Assembly (NCBI RefSeq): GCF_048771995.1
Contig: NC_133026.1
Location: 13,480,001 to 13,544,000 of the forward strand
Source: Taeniopygia guttata
Taxonomy: Eukaryota; Chordata; Aves; Passeriformes; Estrildidae
Direction of reading: 5' to 3'
DNA length: 64,000 nucleotides
Positions within the stretch are counted from its first letter, which is position 1. Every line of letters begins with the position of its first letter. The notes under the pieces are model-generated. The model was given only the letters and a program-made list of their open reading frames with translations, ran no database searches and had not been told where the DNA came from. The position numbers and the translations under genes were made by a program. This document shows positions 25,814 through 36,640 of this stretch, piece after piece.

Positions 25814-27500
25814 CTGGAACCAATACAAGGCAAATGACTACAGGAACAGCCACAATATGGCAAAGACTGGATAAATGCAATTACCTGCAATCCCTGTGGT
25901 TCCACAACAACAACAACCACCACCAACAACTGCTGGATTGCACAAACAGAACATCGGATAACAGCCAAAAGCAGTAACATAGTTAAAATATAATCCAAAA
26001 CATCTAGAACCTGAAATGCATCCAGCATCACCAAATACAAACCGATACACAGAAGAATTGAGAAAAACAGGGAGTATATGATGATGTATTGATTTGAATT
26101 GTACTAAACATTAGGATGGAAAGCAACATTTCTTCTTCCAGTCACATTCTAATTTGTGTGTTTATCGGAAGCATTGTCTTCTGCCATCAAAATCTTAAAA
26201 CCAAACCCAGAGAATATACTTTCAGAAAAACACAAACATAACACTACTCTGTTCAGATAAAAACTAGATGCCAAACTTACATGAAGATAAAAACTTACAG
26301 CATGTTGTAACAATGTACAGTACAATTTAAGTCCAAACAAATACAATTTATTATCATTTCAGAACTGGCTGCCTGAGCACATTTCAGCCACATGAGTCTG
26401 TGGTTTTTGTTACTGGTAAATGACAGCCTGAAGCCAATCTTGTAGTTCTGCTCAAAAGTCTCTAATATTTGAGCTAAATGTTTTGGCTAATGTGTTCAGA
26501 AGCATGTGACTAAACAAGTATTCAATTCCAGAAAAAATATTAAAAATATTGGGAGTTCTCCTTTACCACATTGGAGCATGATAAACTATCAAATAGTGAG
26601 AGGCTAACATTCCAGCAAATTATGAGCTATAGCATAGGCACTAGTTTTAAAACTGAAGAGTGAAGAAACAAAAAGGAGGCACAACAATGCAGCGATCCTC
26701 GTAAGTAATTTAAAATAAAGGACAGGCATGAGAGCAAAGCAATACCATTAATTCAATTATAAGACAAGTGGCTAAGCAGTGTATTAGAGATTTGCAGAGC
26801 AGACTGTTTCTACTATTAATCTGTCAGTGACAGAGGAGGCTATACATTTTAAAAAGACAGACTCCCCTAGGAACAGTAAGAAGAATGCACAGAGAAAGAC
26901 TGACATTTACAACATTCAGTCAAGTCCATGACAACTAATTAAAAAATATACAGCAACTTCACATAATATGCCTCACAAAATGACAGGGGCACTGCAAAGT
27001 ATCTCATCCCAGCCGCCAAGTATTTAGCAAAGTCTGTAATTATCATTCCATCTTTGAATAAGTCCTCTTCACAGCATTATTAATGGACAGCTGCTAATGA
27101 GATCCTCAGCTGTTTTCCTAACCAATTCTTTGCTGTGATGCTTTGAAAAGAAAAAGGTCCTATTGGTCATTTTACTGTCAGTAGTGGGAGAAGATAGGAA
27201 GTAAAATTCAACAAAAAGTGTAACTCTGGATTATCATCACAAAAATTATCTGATGTTGATTTCTGAATCACCTAATATTTTCAAACTAAAAATCCATGGC
27301 TGTAAGGTCAACTCTAATCTTCTGGATTTAACAACCAATACTCTATGCTAGGACATGGAATGACTGACAAAGAATTTCCCGCCTTCCTTTCATCAATTAC
27401 ATGCAGTGCTCATGACCTTAAGAAAAAAACTTTGTTATAATGTTTGTGGGGGAGGGAGAGTGGTTTGCAACACCGACTATGAATTATTATATAGTCTTAC
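25814..27500 (-). other. CREM: CREM intron between exon H and DBD I
   Basis: AT-rich intron of about 1.7 kb. A simple ACA/ACC trinucleotide tract (about 25,907-25,933) lies close upstream of the DBD I acceptor on the transcribed strand, where it reads as TGT/GGT repeats. I see no further exon. Confidence 0.7.
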
Positions 27501-27657
27501 CTATTTTTCAAAAGTCTCAGCTCTCTCTTGCGTGTTGCCTCTTCTGCCATTTGCTGAGGGCTGTGCAAAGTCCCTGGTGAGGCTGCCATAACCACTCCCT
27601 GAGGCAAGGTAGTGGTGGGAGTTCGAATCTGGTAAGCTGGCATGTCTCCAGTGGCAG
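27501..27657 (-). CDS. CREM: CREM exon H (linker and start of basic region)
   Basis: The acceptor TTTTGTACAG precedes 27,657 and the donor AATAG|GTAAGA follows 27,501. The exon has 157 bases: 2 bases, 51 codons, 2 bases. The translation starts ATGDMPAYQIR, passes TLPQGVVMAASPG, and ends EEATRKRELRLLKN plus a split Arg that joins the bZIP exon. The end supplies the first basic residues of the DNA-binding domain. Every known isoform type, including ICER, includes this exon. Incoming phase matches both exon G (G|CT, Ala) and the ICER exon (G|CT, Ala). Length and content match the vertebrate exon H as I recall it. Confidence 0.96.
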
Positions 27658-28715
27658 CTGTACAAAAGAAACATATTTTACAATGTATGGCAAAAAAAAG
27701 AGATATATCTGAAAATAACAGATTTCTGACAATGATTTATCCAGGATCCCAGATACATAAATAATTTCATGGTCTGTAATAACACAACTATATTTTTTAT
27801 CTTACTATTTATTTATTTCCACTCTGTGAACTATCTGAATTGCTCTAGCATGTGGGCCCACTAGCCAGCCAGACTGAAAGCCTCCACATGGCTCTCTTCA
27901 CACAACATGGGGAAAGCAGTTTGAGAAACAGTTCAAGCAGTGACACTTCCTGATTGCACAACCCCACAAAAAGAGGGTCCTGCTGTTGCAGACACTGAAG
28001 CTTATATGCTACCCTGTTCTCCCTGTACTGGAATCAATTTGCTTCAGAAGACAACTTTCTCCTCTCCTCCTTCCTTGAGATAGCAACAGTACCAGCTTTA
28101 CAACCTCTCCTCCTCTTAAAACAGCAGTTTGGCAACCTTGGATAATGAGTGAGAGCTGCTGTTGCTACAATGAAAAGGAACAGACAAGTGCTCCGGATGT
28201 ACAGGCATTTGTTCCCTGGGCAAGGCGGCCACACATGGGATGCTGCAGCATTAGCAAGCAACAGGAGGCAGTGGTGGTTGCACAGGAAGGAGCGTAGCTG
28301 CACAGTAAATCAGAGGACAAAAGTTCAGATTCAGCTCCTGAACTTAGCATTTCTGTGCTCTCCCCAAGCCAAATGCTGATCTGATGTGACTTGAAACCAA
28401 CACCTTTCTTACAGTCTCACGTCATTTCTTTGTTTCAGATGTACTTGTCTTTATATGATGTACCTCAACTTAAAAAGACAGGGGAAGTCCTAAGTACTTG
28501 TGTCTTGTCTCATAGAAAATAAAGCCAAACAAAAAATTTATTCCTCTTTACATTCTAAGCAAGTATTCACCTATTTATTTCCATAAATATTTTATATTAT
28601 GATAGAACAAAACTTCAAATTTTGTCATTAAAGCAACTGATGTTTCAGAGGCTATTATTACACTTAGCTTATACTTTAATTATTTAAAGCATTATTCAAA
28701 TAATGGAAAAACATA
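27658..28715 (-). other. CREM: CREM intron segment between exon H and an LTR
   Basis: No exon recognised. I looked in the whole H-to-ICER intron for the small gamma exon (about 12 codons, mammalian type containing APSHMAA) and did not find it. ORFs at 28,034-28,350 have no recognisable product. Confidence 0.55.
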
Positions 28716-29272
28716 TCTCACAGTTTAACCCCAGCCTGAAATAAGCACCACACAGTCACTTGTTCACTCTACCCACACAGCTCCCCAGCTGGATGAAGTA
28801 AAGAAAATTCACAGGTTGAGATGGGAAGAGTTTGATGGAAATAAAATAAAATGTAATGAAAAGGAAAATAAAGAGAGAGATAAATAAATCCAAGAAAAAT
28901 AATTAATGCAAATTAAAAGCAATTGTTTACCATTCACCAAGTGATGCCCAGCTTGTTACTGAGCAGCAGGCTCCAGGCCAGCTTTCCCTACAGTTTATAT
29001 ACTGAACATGATGCCTTATGGTATGGAATACCCCTTTTGGCTATCTGGGGTCAGCTGCTCTGGCTGTGATCCCTCACAGCTTTGAGTGCACCCCCAGCCT
29101 ACTCACTGGAAGAGCATGAGAAGCTGGAAAGTCCTTCACTTAGTGCAACTACTGCTGGGCAACAACCAAACCATGAGTGAGCTATCAATATCTCTCTCAT
29201 CCTAAAACCAAAGAAGAACACTGTACCAGCTAATAGGAAGAAAATTAACTCTATCCCAGCTGACACTAGGAC
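28716..29272 (+). mobile_element. Avian endogenous retrovirus LTR (solo, degraded)
   Basis: It belongs to the same broad family as the LTR at 11.9 kb. The start-like CACAGTTTAACCCCAGCC has lost the TG end. Internal landmarks are CACAGGTTGAGATGGGAAGA, TTTATATACTGAACATGATG and GGTATGGAATACCCCTTTTG, with GAAGAAAATTAACTCTATCC at the 3' end. It lies antisense to CREM in the intron between the ICER exon and exon H. No proviral coding part is present. Confidence 0.8.
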
Positions 29273-29597
29273 AACTTGGAAAAATAAAAGGTAGACAAAA
29301 ACATCTTGGGGAGGCTGACAGATTGAGCAGTTAAGAAACAACAGTTAACTATAGGGGGAAAAAAAACTTAATAAAAAATATACTATTATTATATTAATGC
29401 AAGTGTTTCACCAATTCAAAACAAAAAAACAGAATCAAGTTGTGTTTAGACTACAATTCCACAGCCATGTCCTGAAATCATCATCAGCTTAAACCCCATG
29501 CACCTCCTCCCGCTTCTCAGTCCTGTGGGTAAAAGTGTTTGTGGAATTACAAGATGAACTGGACCAGTGAACTGACCTGGATAATCCCCGGGGATGT

Positions 29598-29616
29598 GGG
29601 AGGGAGGGAGGGAGGG
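29598..29616 (+). repeat. GGGA repeat, G-quadruplex-capable
   Basis: Five GGG runs separated by single A bases on the plus strand, which is the non-template strand for plus and the template strand for CREM. It is next to a palindromic CCCCGGGG at 29,586-29,593. Confidence 0.85.
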
Positions 29617-31200
29617 AGAAATCAGCCCAGAACAGCCCTGTGAGCAAGGACAGGCAGCTGCCTGAACACAGGGCTTGGTCATCTTGTACATCTACAGGAG
29701 AACTGCGTAACCCTTTAAGTCCTCCACATTTGTTAGCAGTCCCAGTCACATCAATGGGGTGATACCTCAGCTCGCCAACTATAAAAATAGATTTTTAGCA
29801 GCTCTTCAGGCTCACCTTTATGCTGGCCACATAACATATCTTGTAGACTCTATGGTAAGAACTACCTTTTTCTATTTTGTCACTAGGTATTAAAGTGATG
29901 TTATCTTAATTTGCCTCAGCTACAATGAATTAGAAATCCAAGCAAACTATTTTGTAGATGAAGTAATGGGGGAAAGCTCCACAACCCAGATCATCTCAGC
30001 CTGGCAAGACTATCTCAACCTGGCAAGACCAACTACTTTGTTGTCTGTGTCTGACTTATACTCAGATGGCAGCAAACAGGACTTACAGCAGCTTTTGTGC
30101 AAAGGACTCATTGTGATCAGGTACCTCCAGCAAGACTTAACAAAAGCAAGTCCCTATCTCAGCTGGGATCAGCAAACACCACTGGTAAGTATTCTAGTCT
30201 GAGCAGGTCCCAGTAGTGGCAGTCTCTGCCTGACTGTTGTCTCACTTATAAATCTGCCAGCACAGGAAGACAGATAAATAACTATTCTGGTGGTACCAAC
30301 CTTGCCAATCCAGATACCACTGTTTAGAAACAAGAAGAAAGCATAGCACAGCATTGACAAAGTATCTTTTAGCTGTGCAATAATATATGTTTTATGATAT
30401 ATCATTGCAAAAAATATTTTGAAGACTGAAAAATGTTTTGTATATGAGCTCAAGAAAATGTAATGTAACTGACTTCCCCAGAAAAAGACCTTTGGAAAGA
30501 TGAAATGGGCTCTAAACACAGTGGGATAAACTTAATTTTTTTCGAAGTTATTTTAAGCCTAGTTATGTTTCTATATCACAGTGAAGCATACCTTCCATTT
30601 CAACATCTGAGACAAATGTCACACACACTTCATCCAGACTGCCAAACTTCTGTGGCTGTTCCTAATGACACTTCACAAAGATTTAATGTCATTCCTAAGG
30701 TACCAGAAGTAGAACTGAGAGTAATAACAAAGCAACAAACCTTGAGCTGGTGCTTTTCCCTATCGCATTGCCCCAGATAATTTTTTTTTTTCTTTTTACT
30801 CCTTAAAATGCAAGGGAGTAAAAAGTCACTGAAAAGCTGAAGTTTAGACTTACAAAAAGAAAATTAAGAAAGGCAAAAGACAGCTAGTGAAAAAAAAAGC
30901 ATAACATGCATTAAAAAAACCAAAAAATTTAAAAAGCAACCGCCTCTTGGAAAAAGTAACTTGCTGAACACTAAAGAGCATCCCTGTACTCTTAGTTCTT
31001 TCAGTGACTATCCAGGAGAAAAAATGCCTGATGTATTTGGATGCCTATTCTCCCCCTCTGTGAGTCATAATGGTGGGACTTGATTATCAAGGGGTTTTTA
31101 ACTTCACCACTGAACAGGCTACACAAGGCATGAATCATTATCCCTTTGAGCATTAAAAACATCGACTCGGAGAAGATATTTATCTTTGGATTAATGAAAC
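29617..31200 (-). other. CREM: CREM intron segment
   Basis: No exon recognised. There are two A-rich or T-rich tracts (30,780-30,797 and 30,895-30,935). Small open frames are taken as chance. Confidence 0.5.
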
Positions 31201-31425
31201 AACGTGCGCCAGCACTGAGCAGCAGCACGTAGGAGCCGAGCCGGCAGGGAAGTAGTTAAAGTTACCGAGCTGCCGGAGGGAATTGCCGAGGCAGAAAGGA
31301 ACTGACTAAATCGCAGCATGACTTGGAGCTGACGTCAATGTGTATCTTGTTTGGAGTTTAACTTTTCCAGTTCCCTACTGCAACACGATTCCAGGAAATC
31401 TAATGACGTCAGCCTTTTGAACTCA
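31200..31425 (-). promoter_or_regulatory. CREM: Intronic cAMP-response cluster: two perfect CREs and a CpG-containing block
   Basis: Two perfect palindromic CREs, TGACGTCA, lie at 31,330-31,337 and 31,404-31,411. Just downstream on the minus strand is a GC- and CpG-richer block (31,205-31,310) that stands out from the AT-rich intron. A donor-like CTCG|GTAACT occurs at 31,266/31,265. The site is about 600 bp 3' of the ICER exon and 5' of exon H. A further intronic promoter that makes a small ICER form has been described in mammalian CREM, and this cluster is a good candidate for the bird counterpart. That link is inference. It could instead be an enhancer for the ICER promoter. Confidence 0.6.
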
Positions 31426-32015
31426 ATTAGCTGAGGAACAGACCATTTTAACAGTGGAGGAGAAAACAAGCAGGCTTTACAATACTTCAATTATTGCCCT
31501 CAAATTTGTTTCCATTCAGTGTTTTTTTAATACTGGAAGCATAGGATTGATTTACACTGCCGAAACAATCTCTATAAAGCTAGGTTGAAGCCCATGGCTA
31601 TCAAATTTGTAGCATCTATTGCTCAATAAAAAAGGCAGTTGTCATTTTTACAAAACAAAAAGCAATTATAAATACAGCAACATATATGACTATCACCACA
31701 ATAAAGAAAAATGCAAAAGTAGAGCAGTGGATTGTTTTCAGCAAAATCCTGCATCAAATAATAAAGAACACTTACTGAATCAATCTGTGCAAGAACTTAT
31801 GCACTAACAGTGATTTTTAGTTTTTCCTCCCCAAACAGAACTGTTAAAATTGCCCTGGAATCCTACACTAAGTAGACAGAATTAGAAGCTATTTGTACGA
31901 CTTTACAGAGATGAAAGAATTACAGCAACAGGTTCAACAGAAAATGTCACAAATATTAACTAAACAATGCACAGACATACAAAAATACCATGTCAAAGGC
32001 TAACAAATTTTTTAC
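31426..32015 (-). other. CREM: CREM intron just downstream of the ICER exon
   Basis: AT-rich, with no exon seen. It starts at the ICER donor (AACAG|GTAAAA) and ends at the intronic CRE cluster. Confidence 0.6.
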
Positions 32016-32040
32016 CTGTTTCATCTCCTGTAACAGCCAT
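32016..32040 (-). CDS. CREM: CREM ICER-specific first exon, coding part
   Basis: The ATG is at 32,040-32,038, followed by MAVTGDET and one base (G) before the donor GTAAAA at 32,015. MAVTGDET is the signature N-terminus of ICER (inducible cAMP early repressor). Splicing to exon H gives G|CT (Ala) and the join MAVTGDET-A-ATGDM. The product with either bZIP exon is 108 residues: exon-H linker plus bZIP with no glutamine-rich or kinase-inducible domain. It acts as a dominant repressor at CRE sites and shuts off its own promoter. The 5' UTR extends to higher coordinates. The exon is far too short to show as an open reading frame and was found by its sequence. Confidence 0.95.
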
Positions 32041-32200
32041 GATCAACTTCTGCACACACAATTCTGCTGCTCCTCTATCAGAGCTCAGCATGAACTGTTC
32101 CAAACTACCAAGCATGTGCAGGATTACAAGCAAGAGCACTGACATCACAATGACCTCACTTGCTTACCGCTGTCATTAACATGCTCCATCACTGGAACAG
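32041..32200 (-). promoter_or_regulatory. CREM: ICER promoter (P2) with tandem CRE-like elements
   Basis: About 100 bp upstream of the ICER ATG are TGACATCA (32,140-32,147) and TGACCTCA (32,151-32,158), three bases apart. On the CREM strand they read TGAGGTCA then TGATGTCA. Paired CRE-like elements (CAREs) are the hallmark of the mammalian ICER promoter, where they give cAMP induction and negative autoregulation by ICER. I can see one pair. A second nearby pair, present in mammals, is not obvious here. No clear TATA box. Confidence 0.85.
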
Positions 32201-35200
32201 CTCACTGAAACTGCAGCCCAAAGAATTCCTTTTCCAGTAAACCTGTTTTTTTTTCCTCTTCCACATTGCTATAATCCTAGCTTTGTTCTTTTTCCCTGAA
32301 TTATTCATAAAGCTACAGAAAGCACTCACCACAAAGCAGGCTGTTAAGAAAGACCTGAAAATTCACAGCACTGACTGACAGAAATTAAAACATGGTTCTA
32401 GCATTCATGAATGAATCCAAATGATAAAGTCATGATTGGATAGAAAATAAGGAAACTTAAAACAGACATGCAGTTGTTTTCATTGGAACGGTTCCACTAA
32501 AAGGCAGAGAACTCTGGTCGACAGACATGCAAGACAGGAAAGATTAATAAGCTGTAACAAATAGGTAAATGAAAGGCTAGAGCTCCTCGCTTTGCAGGAA
32601 AACCCACAAGCCACTCATTTAATTTCAGTTAAAAGCTTCAGAAATTATTAAGGAACACTCCAACGAAGTAAGTCAACCTAAAGCCAGTGGTTTCAGATGC
32701 TGTAACAAGCTCAACAGTAACTCTGGGTAAAGGCTACCTCTTCCCCCTTCTCTCCTTTTTCAAAATATGTCCAAGAGATCAGGCTGATTCTGTTTTAAAA
32801 TATAAATAACAAAAACAACAACTCAGTTCTAAGAGAGTTATTCCTTATTTACATCAATGCAAATAAAATTAGTTTCAGACCAAGAGTCCAAGCACTGGTT
32901 TGTATGTAGGGCACAGCAAACTTCTAAGGTCTTTGTACTAAACAAATTCAGACTGGTAATTTATCAACTGTGAAACTGTGCTGGATGGCAGCAGCGGAAG
33001 CATCAATGTTTGCATTGATGTTCTGTGTTTTACACCCTGTGTTCATAGGAGTGTTCTCTAAACCTGTAAATTACAGGATCACTTCAGGATCATATGTACA
33101 GAAGATCAGAACTAAAGCACAAGAAATTCAAGCCACAGATTTCAAATATCATTAACAATATAATGAAAACACACATAGATCCCAACAGAATGATTTTTAT
33201 ATAACTTTTCTACACTCATTTTCACAAATACTCAAAACACTTCCTTCTTCAGCTAGCAAAAAAAATCCTTAACCTTTAATGTATTAAGAAACTGCTCAGA
33301 CACTAGAACTGCCTCTTCTTTTGCCTACAAATGTAAACTTGTAGCAAATAAAATGTCACTCAATTGGATCAATATATTTGGCACTTTTATCCTAGTATTT
33401 TTCCACACCACAGGTTATCAGAAAATATCAAACATAGGGTTTCTGTAATCTTATCCATTATTACATGAGATTCATTAACAAATACTTTAGAAAAAATATC
33501 AATACATATGCTATATCTTAAAGATTCTGAAACAGATATTTTCTGTTTCCAGGTATTTGTTATATTCTTTTCTTCTTCTGTGATAAAAAAATTATATGCT
33601 GCCTATCCAAAATTATTATAAAAATACATATGTAAGTGGTAAGATTACTAAGCACTATATTTTTTCTATTATAATCTATGCTATCACAATATTAGGTGAA
33701 CAATCAACTACAAAGTGTACAAAAATGACAAATGTTCATAAACTGTATTCCAACTGACTTTCCAGCATAGGCAAGATGACCCATAATAAGGACATTTCAG
33801 ACATGTATATATTCAACTTACTCCATTGTCTCACTCCACATTGTGATTAACTCAGGTTTGCTGCCTACATACAATTGTATTACTATAAACATCTTCAAGT
33901 GCTTTCACACTATTTTTATACATCTCTTTTTTTACTATAGATGTTTTGTTTTTTCTGAAGATTTTCTAATATCAATACCATGTAGAATAAGTTGAAGCCT
34001 TTTATCTTCTTGTCATCTCCAAGTTAATGCTCATTTACTGTTCGCTTTGTACTTTTCCCTGTATGTTATGTCACATTTTTCTTCTATGTTAACATCTACG
34101 AGGCTCACTAAAGCACTGGACTTTGGAAATAGAGAATTCCAGGAAACAAACTTCTCTGATCATGGACAGAGAGCAAATCAACTTAGTTAAAAAGTATCCA
34201 AATGCTTCCAGAAACATAATTTAGAAGGTATTCAGTTACTGTCTCTGAATCCATTTTGAAAGTTTCCATCACAGGCAAAACACTTAATGGACAATTCCAT
34301 CTTGTGCAGCCCATTGCTGAGACTGAGTAGCCCTGTCAGAGAACAGAGCTGTAATGGAAAGCCTGTAAAGGAAAATCAGTCAAATGGAATTCCCAAGGAC
34401 TGAAACACTACCAAATAAAATCCTCAAATGCTGTGCTTCTTCACAGACTTGGGAAGTCTTAGGAAGCAGCTAAGGAGTTATTCTTTCTGCCTCTGACACC
34501 AAAGCTCTGAAGAATCAAAGCAGTACCCATAAAATACCACAGTTACTGTACCTGGAGAGATGGAGGCGACCTCTGATTTAAGGGATGTGTAAGGCAAAAA
34601 CATAGAAAATATATGAGACTCATATTCAGAAAAACATGCAGTACTAGGGTGGGAAATTGGTTTGGGGGACAGCCAAATTTGGGTCTTAAGGCTTACTTAA
34701 GAATATATTCATAATAACATTTAGGGAAGTTCTAACAATACTCTCTGAACATAAAAACATTCGGCGAAGTTGTTTTCATCTTATAGTCTTAAAGCACTTG
34801 AGATGCTTCTGGAAAGTCTTGGGACAACAATGTATTTCAGCATTTATTTGATGACCCTCATCCACTCCATGAATACATATCTAAATCCTTCCAAGCTCTT
34901 CTCATGACTTATTTCACATAACTGTTTTGGCTTAAGAAAATTTTTAGAAAATTGGTTAAATAAAAAGATTTTTAAAAATTTCCGTATATCCTCCATAGCT
35001 ATTAATTTAGTATCTCCACAGAGAAATCTATCTCCCATTTTTAAAGGTTTTCATCACATCATGTGTGCACTTTATAGGACCCATAAAGTCTTCCTCTGTG
35101 AGAAAACTAGCTTCAGTAAAGGATCTGCTCTCCTGTAACTGCAAGAGCCATAAGTTAAAAGGAAATTCTGCCCGAAAAAACATATCCCAAAATCTTCAGA

Positions 35201-35567
35201 ATTGTGTTTTACTAACACAAACTGCTGAAAAAAACAAATTCGTTTCATATATTTAATGATCTGCACCTTCAGCATCTCACTTCAATCTGTAAGAGTACCT
35301 TTATTGCAATTAAACATGTCTCAAAATTTGGACAAGACAATCCAAAGCAGAAAGTGATGTTATACAGCTATTTCATTATTTTTAACCAAATGTAGTAGCT
35401 GCCCTACTAAGCAGAGAACCTGAATCCCTTCCTAAGACTCCTTTATCTTGCTGTGAGTATTTTAATAATAATAAATAGTGCAATAATGTCAACACAAAAT
35501 AAGAAACCTTTTAAGAAAATTTGTATAATATGAAAAAACAAAAATGGAGTAGACTATTAAAATATAC
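32201..35567 (-). other. CREM: CREM intron between exon G and the ICER promoter
   Basis: AT-rich. The open frame at 32,970-33,155 on the plus strand has no recognisable product. A small inverted repeat CATCAATG/CATTGATG lies at 33,000-33,019. No other exon recognised. Confidence 0.6.
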
Positions 35568-35711
35568 CTTGAACAGCAACTTGGCTTCCAGGAACAAAAA
35601 ACTGTTGTGTGCCATCAGATGACTGTGCTGCATATTGCACAATGGTAGCGCCTGGCTGAGGAGCTCCTGAATTTGTCACAGTCTGAATTGTACCACCTTG
35701 AGATATGGTAA
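35568..35711 (-). CDS. CREM: CREM exon G (glutamine-rich domain 2)
   Basis: The acceptor CTGTTTAG precedes 35,711 and the donor CAAG|GTATAT follows 35,568. The 144 bases are 2 bases, 47 codons and 1 base. It starts TISQGGTIQ, continues TNSGAPQPGATIVQYAAQS and ends FFVPGSQVAVQ. This is the second Q-rich transactivation segment (Q2/tau2), which contacts the basal transcription machinery. Its absence turns CREM into a weaker activator or a repressor. Compared with mammalian CREM as I remember it, the stretch between GGTIQ and TNSGAP (in mammals including DGVQGLQALTM) is replaced by two residues, so the exon is about 16 codons shorter and still in frame. Confidence 0.95.
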
Positions 35712-36057
35712 CTAAACAGAGGAAAAAAAAAAAAAAAAGTTAACCAATAGAAAGACATAACATATGCTAAAAAACATGAAATGAACATTGTTTTATAGGA
35801 CTCCTGGTCCTCTGCTTGCTTAAGGATCAATTGTATGATAAAACTTAGGTAATATTAACACAGATTTCCACAAATATAAAGCCTGTTGCGTAGTATATGC
35901 CATATATATACCAGATAAAAGCAGTGTTCAACACATTTTATCTCTATGTTTCCAGAAACATTAACTCTACATAAATAGTTCAAATACTAGGGGAAAACAT
36001 AGTAGCCCCTAGCCATATAAAAGTGATGAATCTGTTCAAGCAAGTCCATGTGTGTCT
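35712..36057 (-). other. CREM: CREM intron segment upstream of exon G
   Basis: Holds the polypyrimidine tract for the exon G acceptor, a 16-base A-run on the plus strand (35,724-35,739), and nothing else recognisable. Confidence 0.6.
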
Positions 36058-36640
36058 CATGCTGGAAACTCGGAGCTGGATACAGCACTCCAGGTGGGGT
36101 CTGCCCCTCCAGGGTGGAGGGGCAGAAATGCATCCCTCAAGCTGCTGCTCACACTGCTTTGGATGCAGCCTAAGATCTGGCTGGCTTTCCAGGCTGCAAG
36201 CTCATAGTCAGTGTTTCAGCCACCAGCACATCCAGGCCCTCTCAATCCACTCAATGCCCAGCCTATATCCACATTTAGGATTGCCACAACCCATACACAG
36301 GACACAGTGTATTGACAATTGGCATTGACCTTATCATGAAGTTTGCATGTGTCCACCTCTCTGCTCTGTGACAGTCCCTTTGGATGGGATCTCTTCTCTC
36401 TATCAAGCTTTGAGTATCAACTGCATCATTAGCCTGGTGTCACCTACAAACTTTCTGAAGGTGCATTCAACCCCACCTTCCACATCTCCAAGCAAAGATC
36501 CTAAATAATACTGGTCTCAAACCAGATCTCTGAAGGACACCACTCATCACTGTCCTCCACCTGGACCTCTTTGAGCCAATTCCTGATCTACCAAGTGATT
36601 CACCAGCCAAATCCACATCTCCTATGTTAATTAAAACAAT
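36058..36640 (-). mobile_element. CR1 LINE fragment, reverse-transcriptase region
   Basis: On the minus strand a broken frame reads WRTVMSGV then RPVLFRIF, a decayed form of the CR1/LINE reverse-transcriptase motif with SGVPQGS followed by GPVLF. The plus-strand view shows the complementary landmarks CAGCACTCCAGGTGGGGTCT and GGATTGCCACAACCCAT. Stops and frameshifts break it, so it is inactive. It is inserted in the CREM intron in the CREM orientation. Confidence 0.85.

Noticed and set aside
31001-31228. A 75-codon minus-strand frame next to the intronic CRE cluster, considered as a small-ICER first coding exon
   Set aside because: I found no donor that would keep its frame into exon H, so only the promoter idea is kept.
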